Part shown: positions 42,404 to 51,270 of the stretch, in pieces
How the letters are laid out: each line of letters starts with the position of its first letter
Position numbering within the stretch: position 1 is the stretch's first letter
Assembly: GCA_005885555.1 (NCBI GenBank)
Contig: VAWN01000042.1
Coordinates: 4,172-68,171 of the forward strand
DNA length: 64,000 bases
Reading direction: 5' to 3'
From: Actinomycetota bacterium
GTDB taxonomy: Bacteria > Actinomycetota > Actinomycetes > Mycobacteriales > Micromonosporaceae
Position numbers and translations under genes: made by a program
The notes under the pieces: model-generated
What the model saw: only the letters and a program-made list of their open reading frames with translations
What the model was told of the DNA's origin: nothing
Database searches by the model: none

Positions 42404-42832
42404 ATGAGGCGGCTGTCGAAGATTCTCGCCGGCTCGGCACTGGCCGGCCTGCTGCTGGCCGGTGCGGCCGTCACCGCGCAGGCGCAGCAGGTACCGCACC
42501 GGCAGGCGGCGCAGGCCGTCTTCGTGAACCCGTCGCCGGTGGAGTTCGGCCGGGTGCGCGACGGGCGCACCGTCACGCAGCGGGTGTTCATCGAGAACCC
42601 CGGCCCCGGATCGCTGGACATCGGCAACGTGTCGATCTCCGAGGACATCGACTTCTCCGGCGGCGGTGGCGGCTGTCAGTTCACCGTGCTCGCCGCGCGG
42701 GAGGGCTGCGTCACGACGGTGTCGTTCACGCCGACCGGTACCGGCGACCGCACGGCGACGCTGTACATCATGAGCCAGGACGGGCTGTCGACCTGGGCTG
42801 CGGTCCCGCTGCACGGTACGGCGAGGCGCTGA
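42404..42832 (+). CDS. Secreted protein with HYDIN/choice-of-anchor-D-like domain
   Basis: A 142-residue secreted protein. The signal peptide is MRRLSKILAGSALAGLLLA followed by GAAVTAQA, with a cleavage site after AQA. The mature part has one Ig-like domain of the ASPM-SPD-2-Hydin/choice-of-anchor D type (VEFGRVRDGRTVTQRVFIEN, TTVSFTPTGTGDRTATLYI), with two Cys that may pair. The start at 42404 has AAGGGA upstream. Role: unknown envelope or extracellular protein. Its 3' end overlaps the convergent monooxygenase gene by 65 bases. Confidence 0.8.
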   Translation: MRRLSKILAGSALAGLLLAGAAVTAQAQQVPHRQAAQAVFVNPSPVEFGRVRDGRTVTQRVFIENPGPGSLDIGNVSISEDIDFSGGGGGCQFTVLAAREGCVTTVSFTPTGTGDRTATLYIMSQDGLSTWAAVPLHGTARR

Positions 42833-44024
42833 CCGCGACCGGCGCGTCCCAGTCGATGCGGTACCCGAACTGCCACGCCATCTTCTCCGGCTTGGCGAGC
42901 AGCTTCATCGCGACCGGCAGGAACAGGTCGCGCAGGATCCGGGCCACCGGGCCGGCGGCCTTGTCGGTGTTGGTCCGGGCCGCGTTCGCGATGACCCTCT
43001 CGACCCGGGCGCGGCGCAGCGACTCGTAGGCGGCGAACGCCTTGTCGTGCGGCAGGTCGCGCAGGCAGCGGGCGAGCTGCACGGCGCTCTCGACCGCCAG
43101 CGACGCGCCCTGTCCCGAGCTGGGCGAGGTGGCGTGGGCCGCGTCGCCGACCAGTACCACCCGGTCGCGGCTCCACACCGGTACCGTCGGCACGTCCTCC
43201 ATCGGGCCGACGATGAGCAGGTCCTCCGGGCGGGTACGGCTGATCATGCGGGCGGCCGGGGTGCGGTCGTCGCGGAACACCTCGGACAGCCGCGCGATCC
43301 AGGCCGGTGCGCCGGTCCGCCGCGCGTCCGCGAGGCTCTGCGGCGTCCTTTGCGGCAGGTTGACGAACCAGCCGCCGGTACCGTCGTCGAGCACCTGGTA
43401 CCCGAAGAAGGCGCGCTTGCCGAAGACCATGTGCATCGCGCCGTCGGTCGACGGCTCGCCGGTCTGGTCCATCCGGGCACCGAAGCTCGCCAGCCCCGCG
43501 TACCGCGGCGCCGGCGCGGCCGGGTCGATGAGCCCGCGCACGGTGGACCGGATGCCGTCCGCGCCGACGAGGATGTCGCCGGTGGCGTGGGTACCGTCGG
43601 CGAAGTGCGCGGTGACCGAGTCGCGCGACTCGGTCACCGAGACCAGCCGCTTGCCGTACCCGGTGGGAATGGCCCGCCGGACCAGCTCGTCGCGCAGCCC
43701 GCGGTACAGGTCGGCGCGCCAGACGAACTGCATGATGGGCTCGGCCGGGTCGCCGCCGAACCGGGCGAGCGTCTTTCCGGTCCAGCTCTGCATCACCATC
43801 GCGGTGACCGGTATGCCGATGCGCCGCACGACGTCGCCGGCGTCGAGCACGGCCAGGGCGTTCAGGCCGTTGGGTGCGATGCTCAGGCCGCCGCCGACGC
43901 CGTCCGCGGTGGTGTCGTAGGCCTCGTACACGGTGGCGTCGATGCCGGCCTTCCGCAGGGCCAGCGCGGTCACCGGGCCGGCGATGCCGCCGCCGACGAT
44001 GACCGCGGTACGGGTGTCGCTCAT
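42768..44024 (-). CDS. FAD-dependent monooxygenase (PHBH-type)
   Basis: A 418-residue class A flavoprotein monooxygenase. FAD motifs: GGGIAGPVTALALRKAG (Rossmann), GDILVGADGIRSTVR (DG motif), VVLVGDAAHATSPSSGQGAS (GD motif). It would hydroxylate an aromatic or polyketide-like substrate with NAD(P)H and oxygen. It is 18 bases downstream of a PadR regulator, so the pair is likely a drug/phenolic-responsive unit. The C-terminal 21 residues are encoded in an overlap with the convergent gene. Confidence 0.9.
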   Translation of the reverse strand: MSDTRTAVIVGGGIAGPVTALALRKAGIDATVYEAYDTTADGVGGGLSIAPNGLNALAVLDAGDVVRRIGIPVTAMVMQSWTGKTLARFGGDPAEPIMQFVWRADLYRGLRDELVRRAIPTGYGKRLVSVTESRDSVTAHFADGTHATGDILVGADGIRSTVRGLIDPAAPAPRYAGLASFGARMDQTGEPSTDGAMHMVFGKRAFFGYQVLDDGTGGWFVNLPQRTPQSLADARRTGAPAWIARLSEVFRDDRTPAARMISRTRPEDLLIVGPMEDVPTVPVWSRDRVVLVGDAAHATSPSSGQGASLAVESAVQLARCLRDLPHDKAFAAYESLRRARVERVIANAARTNTDKAAGPVARILRDLFLPVAMKLLAKPEKMAWQFGYRIDWDAPVAVSASPYRAAGPQPRSTARPGS

Positions 44025-44042
44025 GGCTGCCTCGCAAGGGGT

Positions 44043-44648
44043 TCAGGGCGGCGGCTCGCCGTGGAACTCGGCCCACGGGCGGCCCCAGCCGTTGTCTGGA
44101 TCGGTGATCCGGCCGATGAAGTCGGTGACGAACGAGGACTCCGCGTCGAGCAGGGCGATGCGGTACTGCTCCTCGATAAGGAACAGCTCCGGTACCCCCT
44201 GGGCCAGCGCCGTGCCGATCACCTCACAGATCCCGGCGCGGTTGCCGGCCAGGCGGTCCAGCCGTTGCCGCAGCAGCGGTACCACCTGGCTCGGTGGCAG
44301 CGCCGCGATGAGCGACAGCGCCGCCACGAAGCTGGGGTACTCGTGCTCGGGTTCGCCGATCAGGTCGCGCAACCAGTCGTGCAGTTCCCGGCGGCCGGTG
44401 TCGGTGAGCGCGTAGACGGTGCGCTCGGGCCGCTGCCCCGCACGGTTGGTCTCCTGTACCGCGACGTAGCCGGCCTTCTCCAGTTGCTGCACCACCATGT
44501 AGAGCGAGCCGTGGTTGAACCTGATGCTGCGCGCGTCTCCGTTGTCGCGCAGCGTGCGGCTCAGCTCATAGGGGTGCATCGGCCGCTGGCTCAGGTACGA
44601 CAGCACGGCCAGCGCCAGCAGGTTGCTGACCTTCCGCTTGGGTGGCAC
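44043..44648 (-). CDS. PadR-family transcriptional regulator
   Basis: A 201-residue PadR regulator. The N-terminal winged helix is clear (LALAVLSYLSQRPMHPYELS; FNHGSLYMVVQQLEKAGYV; RTVYALTDTGRRELHDWL), and the C-terminal helical dimerisation/ligand region is of AphA-like type. PadR proteins often repress an adjacent gene and their own. A candidate operator lies directly upstream at 44651-44687. Confidence 0.92.
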   Translation of the reverse strand: MPPKRKVSNLLALAVLSYLSQRPMHPYELSRTLRDNGDARSIRFNHGSLYMVVQQLEKAGYVAVQETNRAGQRPERTVYALTDTGRRELHDWLRDLIGEPEHEYPSFVAALSLIAALPPSQVVPLLRQRLDRLAGNRAGICEVIGTALAQGVPELFLIEEQYRIALLDAESSFVTDFIGRITDPDNGWGRPWAEFHGEPPP

Positions 44649-44650
44649 GG

Positions 44651-44687
44651 GTCAACTATCCAGGACTGACTAGTCAGAGTCAACTAT
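44651..44687. promoter_or_regulatory. PadR operator candidate
   Basis: A perfect palindrome TGACTAGTCA (44667-44676) lies between two direct copies of GTCAACTAT (44651-44659 and 44679-44687), only three bases before the PadR start codon. The AT-rich composition differs from the surroundings. PadR sites are typically ATGT/ACAT palindromes but vary, so the assignment is by position. It overlaps the stop of the small membrane gene. Confidence 0.5.
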
Positions 44688-44887
44688 TTTGTTCGGGCCA
44701 CCCGCCACACGGAGAAGCCGAGCAGGACCAGCACCGCGACCGGGAGCACCCACCACGCGGACACGCCGAGATAGACCAGCAGGGCGGTGACGGCCAGGGC
44801 GAGCGCCACACCGGCCGCGATCCGCCAGTCGTCGCCGATCAGGAAGTCGTACCAGAACGCGGCGAACGACCGCAGCGCCCGGATCAC
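44684..44887 (-). CDS. Small membrane protein
   Basis: A 67-residue protein with two hydrophobic segments (about residues 23-40 and 43-60). No family recognised. Four-base overlap (ATGA) with the upstream COG4280-like gene indicates co-translation; it is probably a partner or accessory of that protein. Confidence 0.7.
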   Translation of the reverse strand: MIRALRSFAAFWYDFLIGDDWRIAAGVALALAVTALLVYLGVSAWWVLPVAVLVLLGFSVWRVARTK

Positions 44888-45636
44888 GGGGTCTCCGCCG
44901 GTGCGGGCGCGACCCGGGTGGTACGCAACGCGGCGACCGCGGCCACCGAGAACGCCACGATGACCGCGAGCAGCACGAGGATCGCGGCGTCACCGCCGGG
45001 CCACCGCACGCCCGCGCCTTCGGCGCCCCAGAAGGTACCGAAGGTGGTCAGCAGCGCGCCGACCGCGAACTTCATCGTGTTCTCCGGTACCCGTGAAAGC
45101 GGCGCCCGGATCGCGAATCCGGTCACGGTGACCAGGACGACCGCCGCCGTGGCACCGATGACGGCCAGCCCGATGTGGCCCTGGTTGGCGCCGAAGGTCA
45201 CCACGATGAAGGCGACCTCCAGTCCCTCCAGCACGACCGCCTTGAACGACAGCGTGAAGCCGTACCAGTCGGGTACCGCCAGCCGCCGCTGCCGTCCCGC
45301 CCGCCCGGCCGCCGCGACCTGCCGCGCGTAGGTGCCCGCCTCGTCGTGTAGCTCCTTGAGCCCGGCCGCGCGCAGAATCGCCTTGCGCAGCCACTGCAGC
45401 CCGAACACCAGCAGCAGCGCGCCGACCACGAGGCGCAGCGCACCCAGCGGTACCACGGTCAGCGCCGGCCCGAGCACCGCCACGACCGCGGCCAGGACGA
45501 CCAGGCCGCCACCGACCCCGGTCAGCGCGGAACGCCAGTCCCGGGTGACCCCGGCGGCGAGCACGACCGTCAACGCCTCGACGGCCTCCACCGCACACGC
45601 GAGGAACACCGTCGCGACCAGGAACCAGGAACCCAT
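44884..45636 (-). CDS. COG4280-like integral membrane protein
   Basis: A 250-residue membrane protein with about six to seven hydrophobic segments. The first helix carries the conserved acidic pair CAVEAVEALTVVLAAG, and GLEVAFIVVTFGANQG repeats a similar Glu-containing motif, as in UPF0016/LysE-like cation transporters and the COG4280 family. A role in cation or metabolite export is plausible but not shown. It overlaps the 67-residue membrane gene. Confidence 0.75.
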   Translation of the reverse strand: MGSWFLVATVFLACAVEAVEALTVVLAAGVTRDWRSALTGVGGGLVVLAAVVAVLGPALTVVPLGALRLVVGALLLVFGLQWLRKAILRAAGLKELHDEAGTYARQVAAAGRAGRQRRLAVPDWYGFTLSFKAVVLEGLEVAFIVVTFGANQGHIGLAVIGATAAVVLVTVTGFAIRAPLSRVPENTMKFAVGALLTTFGTFWGAEGAGVRWPGGDAAILVLLAVIVAFSVAAVAALRTTRVAPAPAETP

Positions 45637-45664
45637 CCGTCGAGGGTACTTGTGCGGTGCGCCC

Positions 45665-47857
45665 TCAGGCCGGCGGGAACTCGGTCGCCGGCATCGGCCG
45701 GGCGAACAGGTACCCCTGACCGAACCCGCAGCCGACCTCGCGCAGTACCCGGGCCTGTTCGGCGGTCTCGACGCCCTCCGCGACGGCGGTCAGCGACAGT
45801 GCCTCGGTGAGTCGGGTGATGGTACGCAGGAACGCCTCGCCCTGCCGGCTCGCGACGCCGCCCTCGACGAACGAGCGGTCGATCTTCAGGATGTCGACCG
45901 GGAACATGCGCAGGTAGGACAGCGACGAGTACCCGGTGCCGAAGTCGTCGATGGCCAGCCGCACCCCGATCGCCCGGATCCGGCGCAGCCGCTCCTCGGC
46001 GTTGGCCCGGTCGGACATGATGGTGCTCTCGGTGATCTCCAGCACGAGGCGTTCCGGGTCCAGACCGGTCGCGTCGAGCACCCGCCGCACGTCGGCGACC
46101 AGATCCGGGTCGTGCAACTGGCGGGCGGACAGGTTCACCGAGACCGACGGCGCCGGCCGGCCCGGCGCGCCCGGCCAGCGCACCGCCTGCGCGCAGGCTT
46201 CGGCGAGCATCCGGCGGCCGACCGGGACGATCAGGCCGGTCTCCTCGGCGAGCGGGATGAACTCCAGCGGCGCCACCACGCCCCGGGTCGGGTGCCGCCA
46301 GCGGGCGAGCGCCTCGGCGGAGTACAGCTCGCCGGTGTCCAGCGACACGATCGGCTGGAACACCGCGAACAGCTCGTCGCCCTCCAGCGCCCGGCGCAGG
46401 TCCGCTTCGAGACTGACCCGCTTGACCAGACTGGCGTGCATGCTCGGCTCGAACATGACGAGCCGGTCGCCACCGGCCTGCTTCGCGCGGTACATGGCGG
46501 TGTCGGCCTCGCGCAGCACGTCGCCGGTGTGCGCGCCGCGGGTGGCCGCTGCGATGCCGATGCTGCCGCCGACCCGGACGTCCTCGCCGCTGAGCCGGTA
46601 CGGGGTGGCCAGTTCCGCGAGCAGCCGGGTGGCCAGCTGCCGTACCGTCTCCGCGCTGGTGTCCTCGACCAGCACCGCGAACTCGTCGCCGCCGAACCGC
46701 GCCAGGCAGTCCTCGCTGCGCAGGCAGCCGCGCAGCCGCCGGCCGATCTCGCGCAGCAGCTCGTCGCCCGCGGCGTGCCCGAGCGTGTCGTTGACGAGCT
46801 TGAACCGGTCGAGGTCGAGGAACAGCACGTACGCGCGGGACCCGGCGGTGGCGCGGGAGACGGCCCGCTCCAACCGTTGCAGGAACGCCATCCGGTTGGG
46901 CAGCCCGGTGACCGGGTCGCGGAACGCGTGCTGCGCGGTCGCCAGCGTCCGGGCGTCGGACATCGCGACGCTCACCTGGTCGGCGAACGTCAGCAGGGTG
47001 CGCTCGTCCGCCTCGGTGAACGTGTGGTCCGCGCGGAACGACACGACCACGAGGCTGCCGACGACCGCGCCGTTCTCGTGCACCGGTGCGGCCATCGCCG
47101 CCCGCGCGCCGCGCTCGACCAGTTGCGGTACCGCATAAGGCTGCGCCGGATAGTCGTTGGTGCGGACCGGGGCGTCGAGCTGGTACGCGGTGGCGCCGAT
47201 GCTCGCCTCCAGCTTCAGCGTCGGCATCGGGCTCTGGGTGGTGACGACGGTGGCGCTGACCGAGGCGATGCCGAGGCCGTCGCCGTCGGCGAGGTAGAGG
47301 ACGGACAACTCGGTACCGAAGATGCCGAGCAGGCTTTCGGTGACGGTGTCGAGTACCTCCGGCAGGGCGGCCCGTTGCGCGATCGCGTGCTGCACCCGGC
47401 CCACCTCGTCGAGCACCCGCTGCCGCTGGTTCAGCTCGCCCAGCGTGCGCAACGGGCGCAGCGCCAGGTGCAGTACCCACGCCATGCCGCGCAACAGCAG
47501 CATCTCGTCGGCGCTGAAGTGGTCGGCACCGGCCCGGGCGACCACCAGGTGCGCCGCGCCCGCGCCGTCGAGGCGCACCGTTGCCGCGCGGCACTTTCCC
47601 AGCCCCGGAACGTCCACCAGGTCCGGACCGCCACGCGCCACGGCGAGCAGGTCGTCCACCGGTTCGGTGTCCGGCCCGAGACCCACCGCGGTGACCATCC
47701 GGCCGCCCGCGACGAGCAGACCGACCGCCGCGTCGAGCGCTTCGAGTACCCGTTCCACCGCGGCACGCATCGCCGCCGTCTCGTCGGTCTCCTCCGCCAG
47801 CAGCGCAAGGAACTCGACGAGTTGCGAGGTGCTCCACGACCCGGATGCGGCGCCCAT
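45665..47857 (-). CDS. GAF-GGDEF-EAL c-di-GMP turnover protein
   Basis: A 730-residue protein. Two GAF-like sensor regions (about 10-130 and 145-305) are followed by a GGDEF domain with intact GGDEF at 389-393 and an RxxD inhibitory site (RSED) at 380-383, and then an EAL domain (EAL at 515-517; NLSARQL, EITES, DDFGTGYSS and KIDRSF present). Both synthesis and breakdown of c-di-GMP are chemically possible. It starts four bases after the FIST gene, so the FIST sensor may set its activity. Confidence 0.93.
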   Translation of the reverse strand: MGAASGSWSTSQLVEFLALLAEETDETAAMRAAVERVLEALDAAVGLLVAGGRMVTAVGLGPDTEPVDDLLAVARGGPDLVDVPGLGKCRAATVRLDGAGAAHLVVARAGADHFSADEMLLLRGMAWVLHLALRPLRTLGELNQRQRVLDEVGRVQHAIAQRAALPEVLDTVTESLLGIFGTELSVLYLADGDGLGIASVSATVVTTQSPMPTLKLEASIGATAYQLDAPVRTNDYPAQPYAVPQLVERGARAAMAAPVHENGAVVGSLVVVSFRADHTFTEADERTLLTFADQVSVAMSDARTLATAQHAFRDPVTGLPNRMAFLQRLERAVSRATAGSRAYVLFLDLDRFKLVNDTLGHAAGDELLREIGRRLRGCLRSEDCLARFGGDEFAVLVEDTSAETVRQLATRLLAELATPYRLSGEDVRVGGSIGIAAATRGAHTGDVLREADTAMYRAKQAGGDRLVMFEPSMHASLVKRVSLEADLRRALEGDELFAVFQPIVSLDTGELYSAEALARWRHPTRGVVAPLEFIPLAEETGLIVPVGRRMLAEACAQAVRWPGAPGRPAPSVSVNLSARQLHDPDLVADVRRVLDATGLDPERLVLEITESTIMSDRANAEERLRRIRAIGVRLAIDDFGTGYSSLSYLRMFPVDILKIDRSFVEGGVASRQGEAFLRTITRLTEALSLTAVAEGVETAEQARVLREVGCGFGQGYLFARPMPATEFPPA

Positions 47858-47861
47858 CTGC

Positions 47862-49031
47862 TCAGCCGAACGCCACGGCCACGATGGTCTGGTTGTGGAA
47901 GCCGTTGACGCCGCGGGTACGGGCGATCTCGCCGTAGGTGTAGAAGCCCGCGAGCGCCGCGTCGCCGACCCGCTTGCCCATCACGGCGCGCTCGGCGACC
48001 ACGCCGTCGTCGCCGAGGACGGCCCGCCGGCCGGCGCAGTCGAACACCAGCAACGCCTGCAGCGGTACGCCGTCCAGCGCGCCGATCGCCTCCTCGCAGG
48101 CGCCGTCGGCGGCGTCCAATGTGGACTGTGCGTCGCCGGACATCAGCCACGCGGACGCGCCCTTGGGTACCCCGCCGGCACAGCGCAGCGTCCGCGTCCG
48201 CGGATCGGCGCCGAGCACGTGGCGTACCGCGTCGTCGCCGCGCCGGCAGACGGCCAGCGGCCGGGTGAGGGAGAAGTCGAAGAAGGCGGCCGGGTCGCGG
48301 TCGATGCCGGGCGGCGCGTGCAACCGTTGCAGGTAAACGTCCAGCGCCGGCTGGTCGTCCAGGGTGTGCACCTCGTTTCCGGCGCTGCCGGTGACCACCA
48401 TCGCGTCGCTGTACCGGCGCCAGCCGTGCCGCACCGCGATGGCGACCGGCCCGTCCGAACCGAGCGACGCGGCGACCACGCTGTCCTGCAACACTTCGGT
48501 GCCGTGGAACTGTTGCGAGGTGACCATCCGCATGTCGTCCGCGGCGCCGCCACCGATCAGCGGTACCGTCGCGCCGACCACGCCGTACGCGCCGCGGATC
48601 ATCTCCTGCTGGTCGCCGGCGAGCGCGTCGGTGAGCATCAGGGCGACCCGGTTACCGGTGCGGGGCAGGGGAAGCAGGGCGGTGGCGACCCGTTCGCCGG
48701 TGCCGCGCGGGTCGTCGCGCAGGCCGGTGGCGTGTCCGGTACGGACGTCGAAGGCGCCGCCGAAGCCGACCGCGACCACGCCGGTGCCCAGGGCCGGTCC
48801 GGGGCCGATGCCGCCGGCCGTCGAGCAGCCGATGACCGGTACCCCCGGCGCCTGCGCCGCAACCCCGGCGAGCAGTGCCGCAAGGTCGTAGCCGAACGAC
48901 GGGAAGACCACCAGCAACCGCGGATCAGGGCCGCGCAGCGCGCCCCGCGCGGCCGCGGTGCCGGCGGGTCCGGCGTCCCGGTCGGTCGAGTGACCCACCT
49001 GTACCCATCGCGGACCCGCCTCGCTCGTCAT
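47862..49031 (-). CDS. FIST-domain sensor protein
   Basis: A 389-residue protein with a FIST N domain (LLVVFPSFGYDLAALLAGV, VPVIGCSTAGGIGPG) and a FIST C domain (AALAGFYTYGEIARTRGVNGFHNQT, the family's usual GFYTYGEI end). FIST domains are small-molecule sensors, often of amino acids, linked to c-di-GMP or histidine-kinase outputs. Here the partner is the downstream GGDEF-EAL gene. The start at 49031 overlaps in CATG with a possible start of the divergent gene. Confidence 0.9.
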   Translation of the reverse strand: MTSEAGPRWVQVGHSTDRDAGPAGTAAARGALRGPDPRLLVVFPSFGYDLAALLAGVAAQAPGVPVIGCSTAGGIGPGPALGTGVVAVGFGGAFDVRTGHATGLRDDPRGTGERVATALLPLPRTGNRVALMLTDALAGDQQEMIRGAYGVVGATVPLIGGGAADDMRMVTSQQFHGTEVLQDSVVAASLGSDGPVAIAVRHGWRRYSDAMVVTGSAGNEVHTLDDQPALDVYLQRLHAPPGIDRDPAAFFDFSLTRPLAVCRRGDDAVRHVLGADPRTRTLRCAGGVPKGASAWLMSGDAQSTLDAADGACEEAIGALDGVPLQALLVFDCAGRRAVLGDDGVVAERAVMGKRVGDAALAGFYTYGEIARTRGVNGFHNQTIVAVAFG

Positions 49032-49101
49032 GGCGGGACCATCGACACCGGCCCGGGGCAAGCTGAGGGAAATTCTGCTCCGGTTCGGCCGCGCGCTGCC
49101 G

Positions 49102-50721
49102 ATGGATACCGGCATGAGCCCTCGGTCGCCGGTCCCGGCATGCGCACCGGCGGCGGCGCCCGGCTGGTCGGCCGAGCGGCTGGCCGCCCAGCTCGACGTG
49201 CTCGAGAACCAGCGGGACCGCGACGTCGAGGAGGTACTGGCCGAAGGCGTGGCGCTGCAACGTGCCGCGGAGGCGATCCCCGACCCGGCACTGGCCCGCC
49301 GTGCCGAACTGTTGCAGGCGGACATGCTCGACCGGCTCGGCGAGACCCAGCGCGCCGTGCGGATGCTGTGGGCGGTGCACGGGTGGGCGGCCGAGCGGGA
49401 CTGCCGGCCGGTACTGGCACGCAGCCACCTGCTGCTGTCCCGTACCCACCACAACCTCGGGGACATGTCGGCCTGCCTGGAGCACGCGGTGTCCGCCGTG
49501 GAGTACCTCGGCGAGGATGCGCCACCCGACCGGCGCGCGCACTACGTGGCGAAGCTGGCCGACGCGCTGGGCTGGGCCGGTTCGTTCGACGCCGCCCGGG
49601 AACGGTACCGGCAGGCCGAGCGGCTCGCCGTCGCCGCCGGGAACCCGGAGCGGCAGATCATGGTGCTCAACAACCTGGCCTACACCGAGTACGAGGCGGG
49701 CGAGTTCAACGCGGCCTGGACCGTGGTCGAGCGGATGTTCGCGTTCCGTGACCGCACCGGCCGCGAGTTCGACGGCAACGACCTGGACACGATCTCCCGC
49801 ATCCAGCTCGCGCTGGGCCGGCACGCCGACGCGGAGAAGACGGTACTGCAGGCGATCGCGACCTACGGTCACATGCGCAACAGGGAAGCCGACTGTATGG
49901 CCGAGTACCTGCTGACCCTGGCGACCGCCCGGCGCGGACTCGGTGCGCTGTACGGCGCACAGGCCAGCCTGGACCACAGCCTCGCGCTGTGCGAGGAGCG
50001 GGCGCTGGGCGACGTGCGCGTGCGGGTACTGCAGGAGCAGGCGGAACTGTACGCCGCGGCGGGCGACTACCGGCGCGCGTTCGCGACGTACAAGGCGTTC
50101 CACCGCGCCGAGGAGGCGCAGCGCTCGGCGCAGCAGGAGGCGCAGGCGCGTACCCGGCAGGCCATCTTCGAGACCACCGAGGCGCGGCAGCATGCCGAGC
50201 GGTTCCGCGAGCAGGCCCGCACCGACCCGCTGACCGGGCTGCCGAACCGGCGCTACGTCGACGAGGAGCTGCCGTTCGTCCTCGCCCGTGCCGAGGCGGC
50301 CGGCGTCCCCGTCACCGTCGCGCTGGCCGACCTGGACCACTTCAAGCGCATCAACGACACCCTGTCGCACGACGTGGGCGACCGGGTCCTGGCGACGGTC
50401 GGCGAACTGCTGCGCGCGGGGCTGCGTACCGACGGCTTCGTCGCGCGGCTCGGTGGCGAGGAGTTCCTGGTGGTACTGCCCGGCCTCGGGGCGAGCCAGG
50501 CCGAGTACCGGCTGGACGTGCTGCGCAACGGGATCCGCGCGCACGACTGGGTACCGCTGACCGGCGAGCTACCGGTGACCGTGAGCATCGGTGCGGTGTG
50601 CCTGGCTCCCGGCGACCGGGCGGGCCAGGCGGAACTGCTCGGCGCCGCCGACCACAATCTGTATGCCGCCAAGCGCTGCGGCCGCGACCGGGTGGTGGCC
50701 GACACCTTCGTGGTCAGGTAG
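49102..50721 (+). CDS. TPR-repeat GGDEF diguanylate cyclase
   Basis: A protein of about 539 residues. The first about 340 residues are TPR-like helical repeats, then a short coiled coil and a GGDEF domain with active-site GGEEF (LGGEEFLVVLPG), DLDHFKRINDTLSHDVGD and VSIGAV. It has no transmembrane segment, so it is cytoplasmic; TPRs may bind a partner. The start is uncertain: ATG 49102 is chosen, but ATG 49030 (overlapping the FIST start) or ATG 49114 are possible; no good ribosome site is seen. No RxxD site is present at the usual place. Confidence 0.85.
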   Translation: MDTGMSPRSPVPACAPAAAPGWSAERLAAQLDVLENQRDRDVEEVLAEGVALQRAAEAIPDPALARRAELLQADMLDRLGETQRAVRMLWAVHGWAAERDCRPVLARSHLLLSRTHHNLGDMSACLEHAVSAVEYLGEDAPPDRRAHYVAKLADALGWAGSFDAARERYRQAERLAVAAGNPERQIMVLNNLAYTEYEAGEFNAAWTVVERMFAFRDRTGREFDGNDLDTISRIQLALGRHADAEKTVLQAIATYGHMRNREADCMAEYLLTLATARRGLGALYGAQASLDHSLALCEERALGDVRVRVLQEQAELYAAAGDYRRAFATYKAFHRAEEAQRSAQQEAQARTRQAIFETTEARQHAERFREQARTDPLTGLPNRRYVDEELPFVLARAEAAGVPVTVALADLDHFKRINDTLSHDVGDRVLATVGELLRAGLRTDGFVARLGGEEFLVVLPGLGASQAEYRLDVLRNGIRAHDWVPLTGELPVTVSIGAVCLAPGDRAGQAELLGAADHNLYAAKRCGRDRVVADTFVVR

Positions 50722-50759
50722 CCGAGCGGCGCGACGGCGTCCACTGGCATGATGGTGTG

Positions 50760-51203
50760 GTGACCGAGGAAGAGATCATCCGGTTCATGAGCGCCCTGCC
50801 GGGCGTCTTCACCCAGACCGCCCAGACCGCCGACGGTTCACCCGAGATCGCCTGCGGTGACACGTTCTTCTTCCACGAACCCGACCGCAAGATGCCGTTC
50901 GCTACGATCGTCACGAAGGACTACCCGGGGTGGGACACCGCGTCGTACCTCGACCGGCCCGGCGTGTTCCGGGTCAACGCCGCGGTCGGGCGCGAGCGGT
51001 TCGCGCAACTGCTGGGGTACCCGCCGGCCGCGCACGCCGAACACGCGGGGGAGTACGACTACACCGCGCTGGACCGGCTCGTCCCGCATCCGGTGTACGC
51101 GGCGCAGGGCTGGGTGTCGATCCTGAACCCGAGCGGGGACACGGTACGGCCGGTGCTCGTCGCGGCACACGAGCGGGCCGGACAGCGGCACGGGTCGGGC
51201 TGA
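50760..51203 (+). CDS. DUF6194 family protein
   Basis: A 147-residue protein of the DUF6194 family of actinobacteria. Recognisable blocks are MTEEEIIRFMSALPGV, FFHEPDRKMPFATIVTKDY, GVFRVNAAVGRERFAQLLGY and LVPHPVYAAQGWVSILNP. Its function is unknown. GTG at 50760 is the likely start; the ribosome site is weak. It is followed by a strong terminator hairpin. Confidence 0.82.
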   Translation: MTEEEIIRFMSALPGVFTQTAQTADGSPEIACGDTFFFHEPDRKMPFATIVTKDYPGWDTASYLDRPGVFRVNAAVGRERFAQLLGYPPAAHAEHAGEYDYTALDRLVPHPVYAAQGWVSILNPSGDTVRPVLVAAHERAGQRHGSG

Positions 51204-51222
51204 TGCGCTCGTCGTGAAACGC

Positions 51223-51254
51223 CGTGGGTGCCCCGCCGCGGCGGGACACCCACG
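51223..51254. terminator. Strong bidirectional terminator hairpin
   Basis: A 15-bp stem with one mismatch: arms at 51223-51237 (CGTGGGTGCCCCGCC) and 51240-51254, loop GC. It lies 20 bases after the DUF6194 stop and just before the 3' end of the convergent peptidase remnant, so it could end transcription from both sides. Confidence 0.75.
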
Positions 51255-51270
51255 CAAACAGCGTGACCGG

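Noticed and set aside
49030-49101. N-terminal extension of the TPR-GGDEF protein from ATG 49030
   Set aside because: Would make the divergent start codons overlap and has no ribosome site; kept only as an alternative start.
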